A stretch of DNA of 64,000 bases from the NCBI GenBank assembly GCA_022819745.1, contig JAJEGS010000054.1, positions 26,421-90,420 of the forward strand, read 5' to 3'. Source of the DNA: Candidatus Latescibacterota bacterium (GTDB taxonomy: Bacteria; Latescibacterota; UBA2968; UBA8231). The notes beneath the pieces were generated by a model. That model worked only from the letters and a program-made list of their open reading frames with translations, was not told the origin of the DNA and did no database searches. The position numbers and the translations under genes were made by a program. Positions 33,835 through 44,500 of this stretch are shown here, one piece after another; positions within the stretch are counted from its first letter, which is position 1; each line of letters begins with the position of its first letter.

Positions 33835-34644
33835 TTAATCCCAAAAATCCACCCCAGCCAGCTTCCGCCCCACACCCGTCAACTCAGCCGTCTTCTCTTC
33901 GTGGTGCTCGCGTTCCTCGGCGTAGCGCCCCAGCCCGGACAGCCGCCGCTGCCAAAAGTCCGTGCGCAACCGCCGCGCCTCTTCGCTCTCACCGGCTGGA
34001 CTCATGGTGATGTACTGCGCCACGCGAGGCATGTCTCCACGATTGACGCTCGCCGTATGCGGCAGTGCCGTGCGCCAGATAACCAAATCGCCCGCTTCGG
34101 CACCAACGCGCCGCGTTCCCAAGGCCAGCAAATCCTGCTCGCGGGGGTTGGCCCCCTCCGGCAGCTCGTCGAGCCACGCCTCTAAGCGCTGGTGGAACCC
34201 CGGCACGCAGATAAAGGCCCCCTGCTCGGCCGGCGTGTCGCTCAGATAGAGTACGCCCTGTACCCCAAAGGACAACGGACGCTTATCGAAGGACGCATCC
34301 CAGTGCAGATTGTGCTCGGGCGCATCCTTGTCTAAGGTCGGCGGACTGATGCTAGCTCGGTCGTGGCTGACCCACAGCTTGTCCGTGCCCCAAATCTGGC
34401 TAAAGGCCCGGTGGACCCGAGGGGCCGTGCGGTTGTCCCACATGGTCTGGTGGTGGTAAATCTCGACCATGATGCCGCGCCGGTCCTCTGGATACCAAGT
34501 CTCGGGATCGTCCGGGTCCATGCCCGTAAACGCCCACACCGCCCGCCCAGTGCGCTCGGCTTGGTCGCGGTCGATCACCTGACGAGCGACCACGTATCCC
34601 TGTTCGGCGAAGAAATCCAGTTCTTCCCTGCTCAAGACATCCAT
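33835..34644 (-). CDS. Phytanoyl-CoA dioxygenase family protein (PhyH), second copy
   Basis: A 269-residue Fe(II)/2-oxoglutarate oxygenase. Iron ligands are in NLHWDASF (HxD) and TALPHTASVNRG. The ATG at 34644 has AAGGGA upstream and begins where homologues begin; a longer frame runs into asd. It starts 15 bases after the asd stop and ends at a strong terminator. The substrate is unknown; its placement after threonine-branch genes may be incidental. Confidence 0.85.
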   Translation of the reverse strand: MDVLSREELDFFAEQGYVVARQVIDRDQAERTGRAVWAFTGMDPDDPETWYPEDRRGIMVEIYHHQTMWDNRTAPRVHRAFSQIWGTDKLWVSHDRASISPPTLDKDAPEHNLHWDASFDKRPLSFGVQGVLYLSDTPAEQGAFICVPGFHQRLEAWLDELPEGANPREQDLLALGTRRVGAEAGDLVIWRTALPHTASVNRGDMPRVAQYITMSPAGESEEARRLRTDFWQRRLSGLGRYAEEREHHEEKTAELTGVGRKLAGVDFWD

Positions 34645-34658
34645 GGCGTTTTCCCTTG

Positions 34659-35687
34659 TTATAACAATTTGCGCGCGATGAGCTCCTCGGCGATTTGCAC
34701 GGCATTTAGGGCCGCCCCTTTGCGCAACTGATCGCCGCTGACCCACAAGTCTAACCCAGTCCCCTCGGGCCGCGAAATATCCTGGCGAATGCGCCCGACC
34801 AGCACCTCGTCGCAGCCAGAGGCCTCAATCGGCATGGGGAAATAATTCTGCTCGGGATCATTCACGATCCGCACGCCCGCGGCCTCGGCCAAGATAGCTT
34901 CGGCCTCGGCGGCCGGAAAGGGTTCGTCAAACTCCACGTTGATCGCCTCGGAATGCGCCCGCAGCACGGGCACGCGGATGGTCGTAGCCGAGATCTGCAG
35001 CGCGTCGTCGTGAAACATCTTGCGGGTCTCGCGCACCATTTTCAGCTCTTCTTCGCAATACCCATCCGGCCCAACAGCCGAATCGTGCGAAAACAAATTA
35101 AAGGCGATCGGATGCAGGAATTCAGCCGGCTCGGCCTTTTCCCCTGCGAGCACTTGCCGCGTCTGCGCCGCCAACTCCCGCATGGCCCCCGCGCCCGCGC
35201 CGCTGACGGCCTGATAGGTCGAGACCACAATGCGCTTGACCGGACGCCGCTGATAGAGCGGCCAGACCACCACGTCCATGATGATCGTCGAACAATTCGG
35301 ATTGGCGATGATGCCGCGATGCGCTGCCAAATCCTCGGGGTTGATCTCGGGCACCACCAGCGGCACGTCCGGGTCCATGCGATAGGCCGACGTGTTATCG
35401 ACGACCACCGCGCCCGCGGCCACCGCGTGCGGGTTAAACCGCTTGCTCAAACCACCCCCGGCCGAGGCCAAGACGATATCCACGCCGGCAAAGGAATCCT
35501 CGCCGAGCTCCTGCACCTGAATCGAGCTACCGTTAAAGGAAATGGCGCGCCCAGCCGAGCGGGCTGAGGCCAACAGCCGCAGCTCGCCGACGGGAAAGTC
35601 GCGCTCGGCGAGTATTTCTAACAGCACCTGCCCTACGGCGCCAGTCGCGCCCATAATAGCCACGTTGTACGTGTCAGTCACCTTCAT
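34659..35687 (-). CDS. asd: Aspartate-semialdehyde dehydrogenase
   Basis: Asd reduces aspartyl phosphate to aspartate semialdehyde, the branch point to lysine, threonine and methionine. The 342-residue protein has the NADP loop GATGAVGQVLLEIL (residues 11-24), SAGGGLSKRF, the catalytic cysteine in NPNCSTI and the conserved SGAGAGAMREL region. It overlaps the upstream ApgM-like gene by four bases (35684-35687), so hom, the ApgM-like gene and asd form one translationally coupled operon. Confidence 0.94.
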   Translation of the reverse strand: MKVTDTYNVAIMGATGAVGQVLLEILAERDFPVGELRLLASARSAGRAISFNGSSIQVQELGEDSFAGVDIVLASAGGGLSKRFNPHAVAAGAVVVDNTSAYRMDPDVPLVVPEINPEDLAAHRGIIANPNCSTIIMDVVVWPLYQRRPVKRIVVSTYQAVSGAGAGAMRELAAQTRQVLAGEKAEPAEFLHPIAFNLFSHDSAVGPDGYCEEELKMVRETRKMFHDDALQISATTIRVPVLRAHSEAINVEFDEPFPAAEAEAILAEAAGVRIVNDPEQNYFPMPIEASGCDEVLVGRIRQDISRPEGTGLDLWVSGDQLRKGAALNAVQIAEELIARKLL

Positions 35688-36868
35688 TTCTCCGTGAGAT
35701 AATCCATCAATACATGTCCGTGCTCTACCTGCATACTACCCTGCTCGGCCGCCCGCTCTCCATAGGCTTGCATCGAGTCAGCCTCAATCCCCGTCCCCCA
35801 CAGCACAAAGGGCACTGGCTCGCGGCTGTGGGTACGAAGCACAATGGGCGTGCGGTGGTCTGGAGTGAGCAGCACCCGATGCGGCCCCATCGACTCTAGC
35901 CCCGCCAAAATCGGGCTGACGACGCGGGAGTCAAAATCCTCGATGGCCTGTACCTTGGCCTGCGGGTCGCCGTTGTGTCCAGCTTCGTCCGGGGCCTCGA
36001 CGTGGACATAGACAAAATCGGCATCTTGCAAGGCCGTCAGCGCGTACTCGGCCTTGCCTTCGTAATTAGTGTCGAGATACCCAGTAATACCGGGCACCTC
36101 AATGACCTCTAGGCCCGCGCTCTTGCCGATCCCGCGCACCAAGTCAACCGCCGAGATAACGCCGCCCTGCAACCCGTAGCGCTCCGACAAAGGCGTCAAC
36201 CGCAACGCGCGTCCAGATCCCCACAGCCATATCGCGTTGGCCGGCCGCTCCCCGCGAGCCGAACGGGCTGCATTGACCGGCGCGGCCGCGAGAATGGGGC
36301 CAGCCGCATCCATGAGGGTACGAATTTTCTCAGCCCCTGCGCCCGTAGGCTCATGCGCGGCCATGGACTCGCCCATGATGTCGTGCGGCGGATAGGCCTC
36401 CACTTCTTCCGGGCCGCGTTCCCACACCAGCAAGTGGCGATAGCCCACCCCGGGATAGAAGCGCAACGACGGCGCTCCCAACTCAGCCGCCAACGCCCCT
36501 ACCAATTCGGCCGCTTCTTCGCTGTCAATATGACCGGCGCTGTAATCAACCAGCACGTCGCCTTCTCTGTAGATCAAGTTCATGCGAAAAGCCACCCCGT
36601 CGTCGCCCAAATCGACGCCCATGCTCGCAGCTTCCAACGGCGCACGGCCCGTGTAGTGTACCCGGCTGTCGTAGCCAAAAATTTCGAGGTTGCCGATGTC
36701 GCTGCCTGGATGTCGCTGCGCCGGGATCATCTGGACCAATCCCCCAGCCCCCTCGCGGGCCAAGCGATCCATGCAGGGCGTGGCGGCCGCCTCCAACGGC
36801 GTCTGCCCGTCCAGTTCGTCGAGCGGATAGTCCGCCGCTCCATCGGGCACCAACACCACGTAGCGCAC
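35684..36868 (-). CDS. ApgM-like phosphoglycerate mutase family protein, probable homoserine kinase
   Basis: A 394-residue metalloenzyme of the alkaline-phosphatase superfamily, close to archaeal-type cofactor-independent phosphoglycerate mutase: LVPDGAADYPLDELDG at the N-terminus, GSDIGNLEIFGYD, HVEAPDEAGHNGD and LLTPDHRTP. The start GTG at 36868, one base after the hom stop, is chosen because the family motif begins there and GGAGG lies upstream; the frame continues to 37036 inside hom but that part looks non-native. A branch of this family is annotated as a proposed homoserine kinase. Its position between hom and asd strongly suggests that role. No ThrB is visible in the window. Confidence 0.82.
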   Translation of the reverse strand: MRYVVLVPDGAADYPLDELDGQTPLEAAATPCMDRLAREGAGGLVQMIPAQRHPGSDIGNLEIFGYDSRVHYTGRAPLEAASMGVDLGDDGVAFRMNLIYREGDVLVDYSAGHIDSEEAAELVGALAAELGAPSLRFYPGVGYRHLLVWERGPEEVEAYPPHDIMGESMAAHEPTGAGAEKIRTLMDAAGPILAAAPVNAARSARGERPANAIWLWGSGRALRLTPLSERYGLQGGVISAVDLVRGIGKSAGLEVIEVPGITGYLDTNYEGKAEYALTALQDADFVYVHVEAPDEAGHNGDPQAKVQAIEDFDSRVVSPILAGLESMGPHRVLLTPDHRTPIVLRTHSREPVPFVLWGTGIEADSMQAYGERAAEQGSMQVEHGHVLMDYLTEK

Positions 36869-36869
36869 G

Positions 36870-38162
36870 CTAGAGATCCTCCATGCGGATGAGCTTGACC
36901 GCCCCCTGCACGGCATCGAGTGTGGCCACGGCCTGCTGCGCCCGCTGCATCGCGGCTTCGCGCGCCTCGTGGGTGACGATAACCAACGGCACCGAGCCAC
37001 CCTCAAAGTCGCGCTCCTTTTGGATGACCGAGGCAATGCTGATGCGCTCCTCAGCTAAGATGCGCGCGATCCCCGCGAGCACCCCAGGCTGGTCGCGGAC
37101 TAAGACGCGGATAAAGTAGCGCATCTGCACGTCCTCAATGGGCACGACCGAGACGGCGTCCTCACCCAAGATCATGTCACCAATGGACGTGCTAGCACCA
37201 GCGGCCTTGCGCTCGACCAACTCGACCATATCCGCCACCACCGCGCTGGCCGTGGGTAGCTGCCCGGCACCGCGGCCGGAAAACACTTGCGGCCCCACCG
37301 CAGACCCCTGCACCTGAATGGCATTGAATTCGTCGTGGATGTTGGCCAACAGCGCGTCCTCCGGCACCATGGCCGGATGCACCCGAGCCTCGACGCACCC
37401 GTCCTGTTGCTTGGCAATAGCTAGCAGCTTGATCGCATACCCCAACTCGCGGGCGTATTCAATGTCCCGGCTCTCGATCTGCTCAATGCCCTCGCAAAAC
37501 ACGTCGCGGCCCGTACCCGTGCAGTGAAAGGCAATGCGGCAGAGAATGGCCAACTTCTGCGCGGCGTCCATGCCGCTCACGTCCATAGTTGGATCCGGCT
37601 CGGCGTAGCCTTGGTCCTGAGCCTCTTTGAGAACATCGGCGTAGTCGCCTGCACCGCGACTCATCCGCGTGAGCATGTAGTTGGTAGTGCCATTGAGAAT
37701 GCCGTACAGAGACTCGACCCGGTTGGCGACCAAGCCGTTGCGCAACGAGCGGATGATGGGGATGCCGGCTGCGACGCTGGCTTCAAACATCAAATCCGCC
37801 CCATTGGCCAGCGCCAGCTCAAAAAGTTCCTCGCCCCGCTCGGCGAGCAGGGCCTTGTTGGCCGTTACCACATCCTTGCCCTGCCGCAGGGACTCGCTCA
37901 CCCACTCAAAGGCCGGGGGCGCACCAGTCAATTCCACCACCAGTTGTACATCTGGATCGGCGACGACCGCACTGGCATCCGCAGTCAACAACTCTGGTGC
38001 TATGACGGGTCTGCGCGGCTTGTCCAAGCTCCGCACGGCCACGCGCCGCAACGCAAAATCTACGTGCTTGCGCCGCCGCAGCGACGCGGGCGCATCCTGC
38101 AACAGCTCAACCACACCGCTGCCGACCGTGCCCAAACCAATCAATCCCACTCCTACTGGCAT
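36870..38162 (-). CDS. hom: Homoserine dehydrogenase
   Basis: Reduces aspartate semialdehyde to homoserine. The 430-residue protein has the NAD(P) loop IGLGTVGSGVV, the catalytic segment YGILNGTTNYMLTRM and a C-terminal ACT domain (RDQPGVLAGIARILAEERI) for likely feedback control by threonine. The ATG at 38162 is chosen because the Rossmann strand follows at once; the frame is open to 38219. It is the first gene of the hom, ApgM-like, asd operon. Confidence 0.93.
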   Translation of the reverse strand: MPVGVGLIGLGTVGSGVVELLQDAPASLRRRKHVDFALRRVAVRSLDKPRRPVIAPELLTADASAVVADPDVQLVVELTGAPPAFEWVSESLRQGKDVVTANKALLAERGEELFELALANGADLMFEASVAAGIPIIRSLRNGLVANRVESLYGILNGTTNYMLTRMSRGAGDYADVLKEAQDQGYAEPDPTMDVSGMDAAQKLAILCRIAFHCTGTGRDVFCEGIEQIESRDIEYARELGYAIKLLAIAKQQDGCVEARVHPAMVPEDALLANIHDEFNAIQVQGSAVGPQVFSGRGAGQLPTASAVVADMVELVERKAAGASTSIGDMILGEDAVSVVPIEDVQMRYFIRVLVRDQPGVLAGIARILAEERISIASVIQKERDFEGGSVPLVIVTHEAREAAMQRAQQAVATLDAVQGAVKLIRMEDL

Positions 38163-38310
38163 GTCTTTGCCCAATTCCTTGTTTCGCATCAAGTTAAAAG
38201 CCCTAAATATAGAGGGCAACGCGCTTTTTTGGCAAGGTGCGCGCCTCGGTGGATGACCGCACTGAGATAGCCTATATTAAGGGCACACACGACGATTGGA
38301 GCCGACCATT

Positions 38311-38598
38311 ATGGACCTCAAAGCCTTCAAACTGAGCCTGCAAGAACAAACCCCGCCGGAGACCTCTCAAGCCCTGCAAGCCCTCTGGTACGATGCCAAG
38401 GGCCAATGGGACAAAGCCCACGAACTAGCCCAGCAAACGCCCGACCCCATCGGCGCTTGGGTCCACGCTTATTTACACCGGGTCGAGGGCGACGAAAGCA
38501 ACGCCGGCTATTGGTACCGGCGGGCGCAAAAACCCCACAGCGAGGCGTCGCTGCCCGAAGAGTGGGAGGAAATCGCCAGCGCCCTGCTCAGCGACTAA
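38311..38598 (+). CDS. Conserved small hypothetical protein
   Basis: Encodes 95 residues from ATG at 38311 with GGAG upstream. It has a TPR-like helical pair (LWYDAKGQWDKAHELAQQ, WVHAYLHRVEGDESNAGYWY). Proteins with this WYDAKGxWDKAHxLxQ and HRVEGDxxNAGYWYRRA pattern are widespread and unassigned. It is divergent from hom. Confidence 0.75.
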   Translation: MDLKAFKLSLQEQTPPETSQALQALWYDAKGQWDKAHELAQQTPDPIGAWVHAYLHRVEGDESNAGYWYRRAQKPHSEASLPEEWEEIASALLSD

Positions 38599-38682
38599 GG
38601 CATCCCCGCCAAGTATGGGTCAGTTCCGCGCGGTCTTGCGAATTGGTCCAGGTCACGATGGCTCCTCGCCCCTCCCCACGGC

Positions 38683-39423
38683 TCAGTCGCCGCGGACGCC
38701 CAACATGCAAAGGAAGGCTGGTTTGGGCACGATCTTGTTCAAGAGCGCGTCGGCCAAGCGCCAAGCTGCATAGGGCCAGCCAGCACTCAAGCCAGGAAAT
38801 CCCGCCAACTCCAGCAGTTTGTTGGTCGTCAACCGCACCGCGCGTATTTCGAAGCCCTGGCCTTGGAGATAGGAGGCGAGCGTCTCCTCGTCAAAGCGGT
38901 GGAGATGCGCGTTGGCTGGCGTTAATCTATTGCAGTGAATACACAAGTGCTCGACAATGATCTCGCGGTACGGCACACTCACCACCAGCCGCCCCCCCGG
39001 ACGCAACACCCGCCGCGCCTCAGCTAGGGCCGCGTCAATGTCTTCGAGATGTTCGACCACTTCGGAAAGCACTACCGCATCGAAACACTCAGCCGCAAAG
39101 GGAAGATAGTACAAATCGCCAACCTGATAGGCTGCTTCCGCAAAGCGGGCCTTGGCACCGGCTACCCCCAGCCAGCCGATGTCCATGGCACAGACTAGGG
39201 CACCTCGGCGATGGCAGTACGCCCCCAACCAGCCCGATCCACACCCGACGTCGAGGACGCGTTCGCCACTGTGCAAGTCGAGTAGGCGCACGAGTGTCTC
39301 CAGCCGCCGTTCTTCCGAGGCTCGACGCCTCGGGTCCAATGCTTGAGGATCGACAATCGCCTCGGCATCGGCCTTGTAGTGTACCTTGTAGTCGCTGAGC
39401 TGGCCTTTTGGGTTTGTGTTCAT
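38683..39423 (-). CDS. Class I SAM-dependent methyltransferase
   Basis: A 246-residue methyltransferase with the SAM-binding loop VLDVGCGSGWLGAYC, post-loop acidic strand AMDIG and LSEVVEHLEDIDAAL. It resembles UbiE/COQ5-type or methyltransferase-11 enzymes. The C-terminal 60 residues are hydrophobic. The substrate is unknown. It diverges from the Gfo/Idh/MocA gene at 39559. Confidence 0.8.
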   Translation of the reverse strand: MNTNPKGQLSDYKVHYKADAEAIVDPQALDPRRRASEERRLETLVRLLDLHSGERVLDVGCGSGWLGAYCHRRGALVCAMDIGWLGVAGAKARFAEAAYQVGDLYYLPFAAECFDAVVLSEVVEHLEDIDAALAEARRVLRPGGRLVVSVPYREIIVEHLCIHCNRLTPANAHLHRFDEETLASYLQGQGFEIRAVRLTTNKLLELAGFPGLSAGWPYAAWRLADALLNKIVPKPAFLCMLGVRGD

Positions 39424-39558
39424 TATCGACGGTCTCTTGACAGCAGCGGCGTAGCCCCCATACTATGCCACTCGTTACTCTTAAAATGGTCTAGTTCTCA
39501 GTCTTCGCATCCTCTAAACAGGCTGGCAATAAACCACTAACCACGGATCAAATTTTCC

Positions 39559-40521
39559 ATGACGATTAAAATCGGCTTTGTCGGCACGGGCGGCATCGCC
39601 AACCACCATCTGCGCACCCTCGCTCAACTCGACGAGGCCGAGCTAGTTGCCTTTTGCGACGTAGTCGAAGAAAAGGCGCTCGCCGCGGCCAGCGAGTACG
39701 GCGGCAGGGCCTACAGTCACTACGAGGCCCTATACGACAGCGAGGCACTCGACGCAGTCTATATCTGCCTGCCGCCTTTTGCCCACGCCCAGCCCGAGTT
39801 GGCGGCCATTGAGCGCAGCTTGCCCATTTTCGTCGAAAAACCCGTGGCGACTTCCCTAGAACAAGCCCGCGCTGTTGAAGCAGCCCTCCGCGACCAAAAC
39901 CTGATCAGCGCCGTGGGCTATCACTGGCGCTACATGGATACGACCGCCAAAGCAGTCGAACTCCTCGGCGACGAGCCGGTGGGGTTTGCCCTTGGTGCTT
40001 GGACTGGCGGCATGCCCGGGGTGTCTTGGTGGCGGGTACTGGCCGAGAGCGGCGGCCAGATCGTCGAACAAACCACGCACATCTTCGATTTGGCCCGCTA
40101 TCTACTCGGCGAGGTAGAGAGCGTCCACGCCATGGCGCGCACCGGCCTGATGGAAGACGTCCCCAACTACGATGTCCACGACGCCTCTGTCACCAATCTC
40201 CGCTTCCAAAGCGGCGCGGTGGCCAGCATCACCTCGGCCTGTATGCTCTCCGCGGGCGGGCATGTGGGCTTGGACCTCTACCAGAAAGACCAAGTCCTGC
40301 GCATCGCATCCGGCGCGCTCACCATCGACCGCCCCAGCGGCCAGGAAGCCGTCGAGCAGGGCAACAATCCAACCCAAGCCGAGGATCGCGCCTTTCTCCA
40401 AGCCGTACAAACCGGCGATCCCACGGGCATCCGCTGCGACTACGCCGAGGCGGTCAAGACCTTAGTCGTAACCCTCGCGGCCACCCAATCCGCGGTGGAA
40501 GGACGCGTCCTCTCGCTTTAA
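39559..40521 (+). CDS. Gfo/Idh/MocA-family oxidoreductase, second
   Basis: A 320-residue dehydrogenase with Rossmann loop FVGTGGIANHHL (residues 6-17) and the standard EKP motif in FVEKPVATS. The C-terminal domain includes YHWRYMDTT and QTTHIFDLARYL. Unlike the copy at 27462 it keeps the catalytic-site lysine. It converges with the FAD-dependent protein at 40523, one base after its stop. The sugar substrate is unknown. Confidence 0.85.
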   Translation: MTIKIGFVGTGGIANHHLRTLAQLDEAELVAFCDVVEEKALAAASEYGGRAYSHYEALYDSEALDAVYICLPPFAHAQPELAAIERSLPIFVEKPVATSLEQARAVEAALRDQNLISAVGYHWRYMDTTAKAVELLGDEPVGFALGAWTGGMPGVSWWRVLAESGGQIVEQTTHIFDLARYLLGEVESVHAMARTGLMEDVPNYDVHDASVTNLRFQSGAVASITSACMLSAGGHVGLDLYQKDQVLRIASGALTIDRPSGQEAVEQGNNPTQAEDRAFLQAVQTGDPTGIRCDYAEAVKTLVVTLAATQSAVEGRVLSL

Positions 40522-40522
40522 G

Positions 40523-41074
40523 CTACTCGTCTTCGATCAGATCGAAGTCGTGGATGTCCTCGCCGGCCTTGGCCGAGAGGATGTCCAGCGCGGCGCAAGC
40601 CCCATCGCCAGCAGAGATAATGGCTTGGATTTTCTTCAGGCGGGTGCTCCAGCCAATGACGTATAGCCCCTCGACCGAGGTGCGGCCATTGCGATCGGCC
40701 GCCAACCCATCGGCTTCTTTGGCCACGCCCAAGCTTTCGGCCAGCGGGTTGCTCGGCCCGGTAACCAAGATCAGATATTGAGACTGGTGGCTTTGGCCAT
40801 CAGCGGTTTCGACGACAAACCCTCCCTCGCCCTTTTCGACGCTGCTGACTTCGACATCCTGAATCTCCCCGCCAAAGCCGCGCACCTGCTCGCGGCCGAT
40901 CTGCTGGAACTCGGGTCCGGCAATCTTGGGAATGCCCAAATAATTGTACAGCATGGCCTTGTGCATGAGCGTTTTGTCTTGTCCAAAGACGGTGACGCTC
41001 ATGTCATTTTTGGCGAGAAAGAGCGCGGCGCTCAATCCGCCCGGCCCATCTCCAACGACGATAACATCCGGCAT
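40523..41074 (-). CDS. Small FAD/NAD(P)-binding oxidoreductase (thioredoxin-reductase-like)
   Basis: A 183-residue protein with AGGAG nine bases before the ATG. The FAD loop VVGDGPGGLSAALFLAK is at residues 5-21, and a C-terminal GLYVIGW plus KKIQAIISAGDGACAA binds the flavin. The CxxC redox pair and the separate NADPH domain of thioredoxin reductase are absent, so it is about half the normal size. It may be an FAD-binding redox partner or a reduced enzyme. Confidence 0.75.
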   Translation of the reverse strand: MPDVIVVGDGPGGLSAALFLAKNDMSVTVFGQDKTLMHKAMLYNYLGIPKIAGPEFQQIGREQVRGFGGEIQDVEVSSVEKGEGGFVVETADGQSHQSQYLILVTGPSNPLAESLGVAKEADGLAADRNGRTSVEGLYVIGWSTRLKKIQAIISAGDGACAALDILSAKAGEDIHDFDLIEDE

Positions 41075-41255
41075 TGCTCAGGCTCCTTTGGCTGTTGGTT
41101 AGAGGGCGCAAATAAGGCCGCTGGCCTACGCGATGTCAACCTTACCACGCGAGTACTATGCCTTGAATGGGCACGGATATTGCTCTTCTAATCTCAGGCG
41201 CATTGACACCGCTCCACGCCATCCTGTACCTTCCAACCCGAGGAGACCGCCTGCT

Positions 41256-41519
41256 ATGACCAATTCCCCTTTAACCCCCGAAGAGCGTCTAGCCAAGCTC
41301 GAAGGCGTGTACAATCACTTGGCTACCAAGGCTGATATGGCCGAACTCAAAGCCGAGTTCAAGACCGATATCGCCGAACTCAAAGCCGAGTTAAGCAAGG
41401 AATTCACGAGTCAGATAAAGGAAGTTAGAAAGAGCTTGAACCAATTACAGGGGGGAATCGCCGTGTTGGGCGTTGTGGTGATTTTGCTACAATTGTGGAC
41501 CAAACTAACCAGCGGCTAA
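41256..41519 (+). CDS. Small coiled-coil protein with C-terminal membrane helix
   Basis: An 87-residue protein, start ATG at 41256 with GAGGAG upstream. Residues 8-60 form a coiled coil with internal repeats (MAELKAEFKTDIAELKAELS) and residues 64-82 a membrane helix (GIAVLGVVVILLQLW). It resembles XhlA/DUF1640-type tail-anchored proteins in layout only. It converges with the helicase gene, ending ten bases from its stop. Confidence 0.7.
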   Translation: MTNSPLTPEERLAKLEGVYNHLATKADMAELKAEFKTDIAELKAELSKEFTSQIKEVRKSLNQLQGGIAVLGVVVILLQLWTKLTSG

Positions 41520-41528
41520 CCATCCGAA

Positions 41529-44500
41529 TTACTCGCCCTCCAGCTCAAACACTAGCTCTGGCACCACTACCTCCCAAGCATCGCATTTCATACTGTCCCG
41601 GTACTGCGGCTCCGACGCTTCGCGGCTCCAAGCTACGACGGCGAAGACCGTGGCGGACCTGCACCGCGTTCCCGGTGGAGGTGCAAACGCTCGGGCAAGA
41701 CGCCCCACCACCATCCCTGACCGGTCCAACAATTCCCAAGATCCAGTTTTGGCAATCCGCGTTTTTAGCTGATCGCCGGGCGACAGAGCGGCAATCGCAC
41801 GATGCACCGGATGGTTGACGTAGAGACGTCCCGCGAAGCTCAGATAGACTTCGCGCAGGCTTGGCCGTCGATATTGGCGTGAGAGTTCCGGAATTTCCGG
41901 CTGCTGCTCACCGGATGTGCGGCGCAAAACCGAGCCGTTGTTTGGAAATGTATATGGCAACGAGTGCAAGCGCCCCAAGTACGCCGGGGGGTCAGGCTCT
42001 TTTACGAAATTAGGCCGTGTGGTACCTCCGGCGGGGCGCGATCCTTGAAAACGCACGAGCGCAAGGGTCTGCTGGGCGCGTGTCATGGCCACATAGTAGA
42101 GCCTGCGCGGCGCGTCCGGGTCCTCGCCCCTGTCGACATTGTTCCAGCCTCCATCAAGCACGGCCACGTGATCAAACTCCAATCCTTTGGCGCGGTGCGC
42201 GGTCAACAGCAAGAGCCCACGCTGGCGGCGGCGTACGTCTCGTCCCCACTCAGCCAACCACTCGATGAAATGGTCCACCGGCATTTCCGCGTCGCTGGTT
42301 TCTAGGGAGTGCTCGTCTAGGGCTTGCCGCAGCAGGTCATTCCATGTACTGGGCGTTTGCGCATCCAGCCAGCCGCTCAGATCAGCACTACTCACGATCC
42401 GGGTCTCCCGTCCTCGCAGCCATTCAACAAGCGTTCGGGTTTCTCGTAGGTGCCAGAAGCTCGGGATTTCTTCATTCCCCATCTGCACCGGGATACGGTG
42501 GACTTCGCAGAAAGCACGTACCGGATCCAGATACTTCCATTCGCGTGCGATCACCGCGCACTTGGACCAGTCCCAGTCCGGTGAGAGAGCGGCGAGGCGC
42601 TGCAACTCTGTCATCGCAACCTGCGCTTGGGAGACTGGGTCGGGGGGCGCTGGCAGAATCTGCACCCGACCTTGAGTGACCGAATCCAGCTCACTCCAGT
42701 CGCCGCCAGGCGGATTCTTCGTACGCGCCCGGTCGATACTGATAGGATGTCCAGTTTTCATCCGTTGTCGAGCAGGCTCGATCAACGCATTGGCCGCTGT
42801 AATGATGTGGCCAGTGGAACGGTAGTTGTCAATCAAGTAGGTGGGCTTCGGCCCGTAATCCGCCTCAAAACGACGGATAAACTCCACCGAAGCACCATTG
42901 AAGGCGTAAATGTTCTGGTCGTCGTCGCCTACTGCGAAGAGAGTGAGCTTGCGATCCTCATCCTTTAGGGTCCGTCCGGCTAAAGCCGATATCAACTCGT
43001 ATTGATCCGCACCGATGTCTTGGTATTCGTCCACGAGTATCCAGCGGAAACCCGCGAGGAGTCGTTCCCGCTGATCGTCAGCTTCCTCCGGCTCCAGCCC
43101 CTCGCCGCGCAATAGTGCCACTGCTTGGCGCAACACCTCCCGGAATGCACCGTCGTCAAGTTGCTTCCTTTCCCGCTCCTGGAAACTGACGCCGACCAGC
43201 CGCATGGCCAGCGCGTGACAAGTAAGCACGGTTACCCCACGGGCATCGTCGCCGATCAAATCCATGAGGCGTCGCCGGATCTCGACCGCCGCGTGCCGAT
43301 TGTAGGCCAAGGCTAGGATGCCGCGGGGATTCTCGCGCTTTACGCGCACTAGGTAGGCGATACGATGCACTAGCACTCGCGTCTTGCCGGAGCCGGGACC
43401 AGCGAGTACCAGCACGTTTGTCTGCTCCCGATCATCCGCGACGATGCGTTGCTGGATGGGATTCTTAAGGCTTTCGACGATGGCCCGCCACGATTCGGGC
43501 GTGGTCTCCCGTGTAATCTCCTTGTCCCGGTCTGGCAGCCAACGGCGGAGGAAATCCTCCTCCTTTAGGCTGAAGTAGTCCATGGCCATACGCATGGCAT
43601 CGGTTATGGCCTCGCAGCCCCGTTCCGCGAACTCCTTCATCACGTGGATCTGCAGTACCTTCCCCTTATAGTGGAGCTTAAGCGGCTCAAAGTCGGCGTT
43701 GGCGAAGCCGCGTCTTTCTTCGGCTAGCCGGATGGTCATGGCTGGACGAAATACCGCTAGACCTTTGTTCAGACGGATGACCTCCTGTTCGTGTAGCCAT
43801 AGGAGGGCACGGTCTAACAACCTCTCGGGGTTCCTACTCTTTAGAAACAGGTCTGACGTGACCGCGTCCAATAGCTTGCCGAGGGTAGTCTCAGCCAGAA
43901 GGTCTGTGCCCCGGCTCCCGGGCGGCAGGCAAGCGAGCAAGTGATGCAGTAAGAGCTTCGCCCCATCGCGTCGGCGCGACGCGAGTTCCTCCAAATCCGA
44001 CCACTCACGCCGCAACGTCACCTGCACCGTCTCCGCATCCCGCTGTTGCATCCCGATGCTACCGGTGCCGCCCTCTTCGCCGCGCCCGTCGCGGGCGATA
44101 CTGCGGAGAATGCGCCGTAGCCGTTCCGGCAGCGGATCGGTCACTCCCGTATCTCGCAGAATTTGCGCGGCGACGCGCAAGTGCAGGGGTGAGGTATCTC
44201 CCTTGCCCATATCCGGAGCAGTCTCGCGCATCTGCGCGATCAGGGAGGTCTCCAACTCCGCCGCCTCGTTAAACCGCTTCTGCGAGTTGCGCGCCACCCC
44301 CGCGTGGACGAAAGCGGTCAGTGCCGTATCGTTACTAGCGATGCCCAGCCGTTCCAACTCGTACATAGCACCGCGTACACCTTCGGCGCTCAGGCCGGAT
44401 ACGCCCATTAGATCGTCAGTGGAGATGCCCTCATCGGGATCGGCATCGATCAGCATCTCGGCTATTTTAAGCAGCCGTCCCCGGTAGTCGTCGGTCACGG

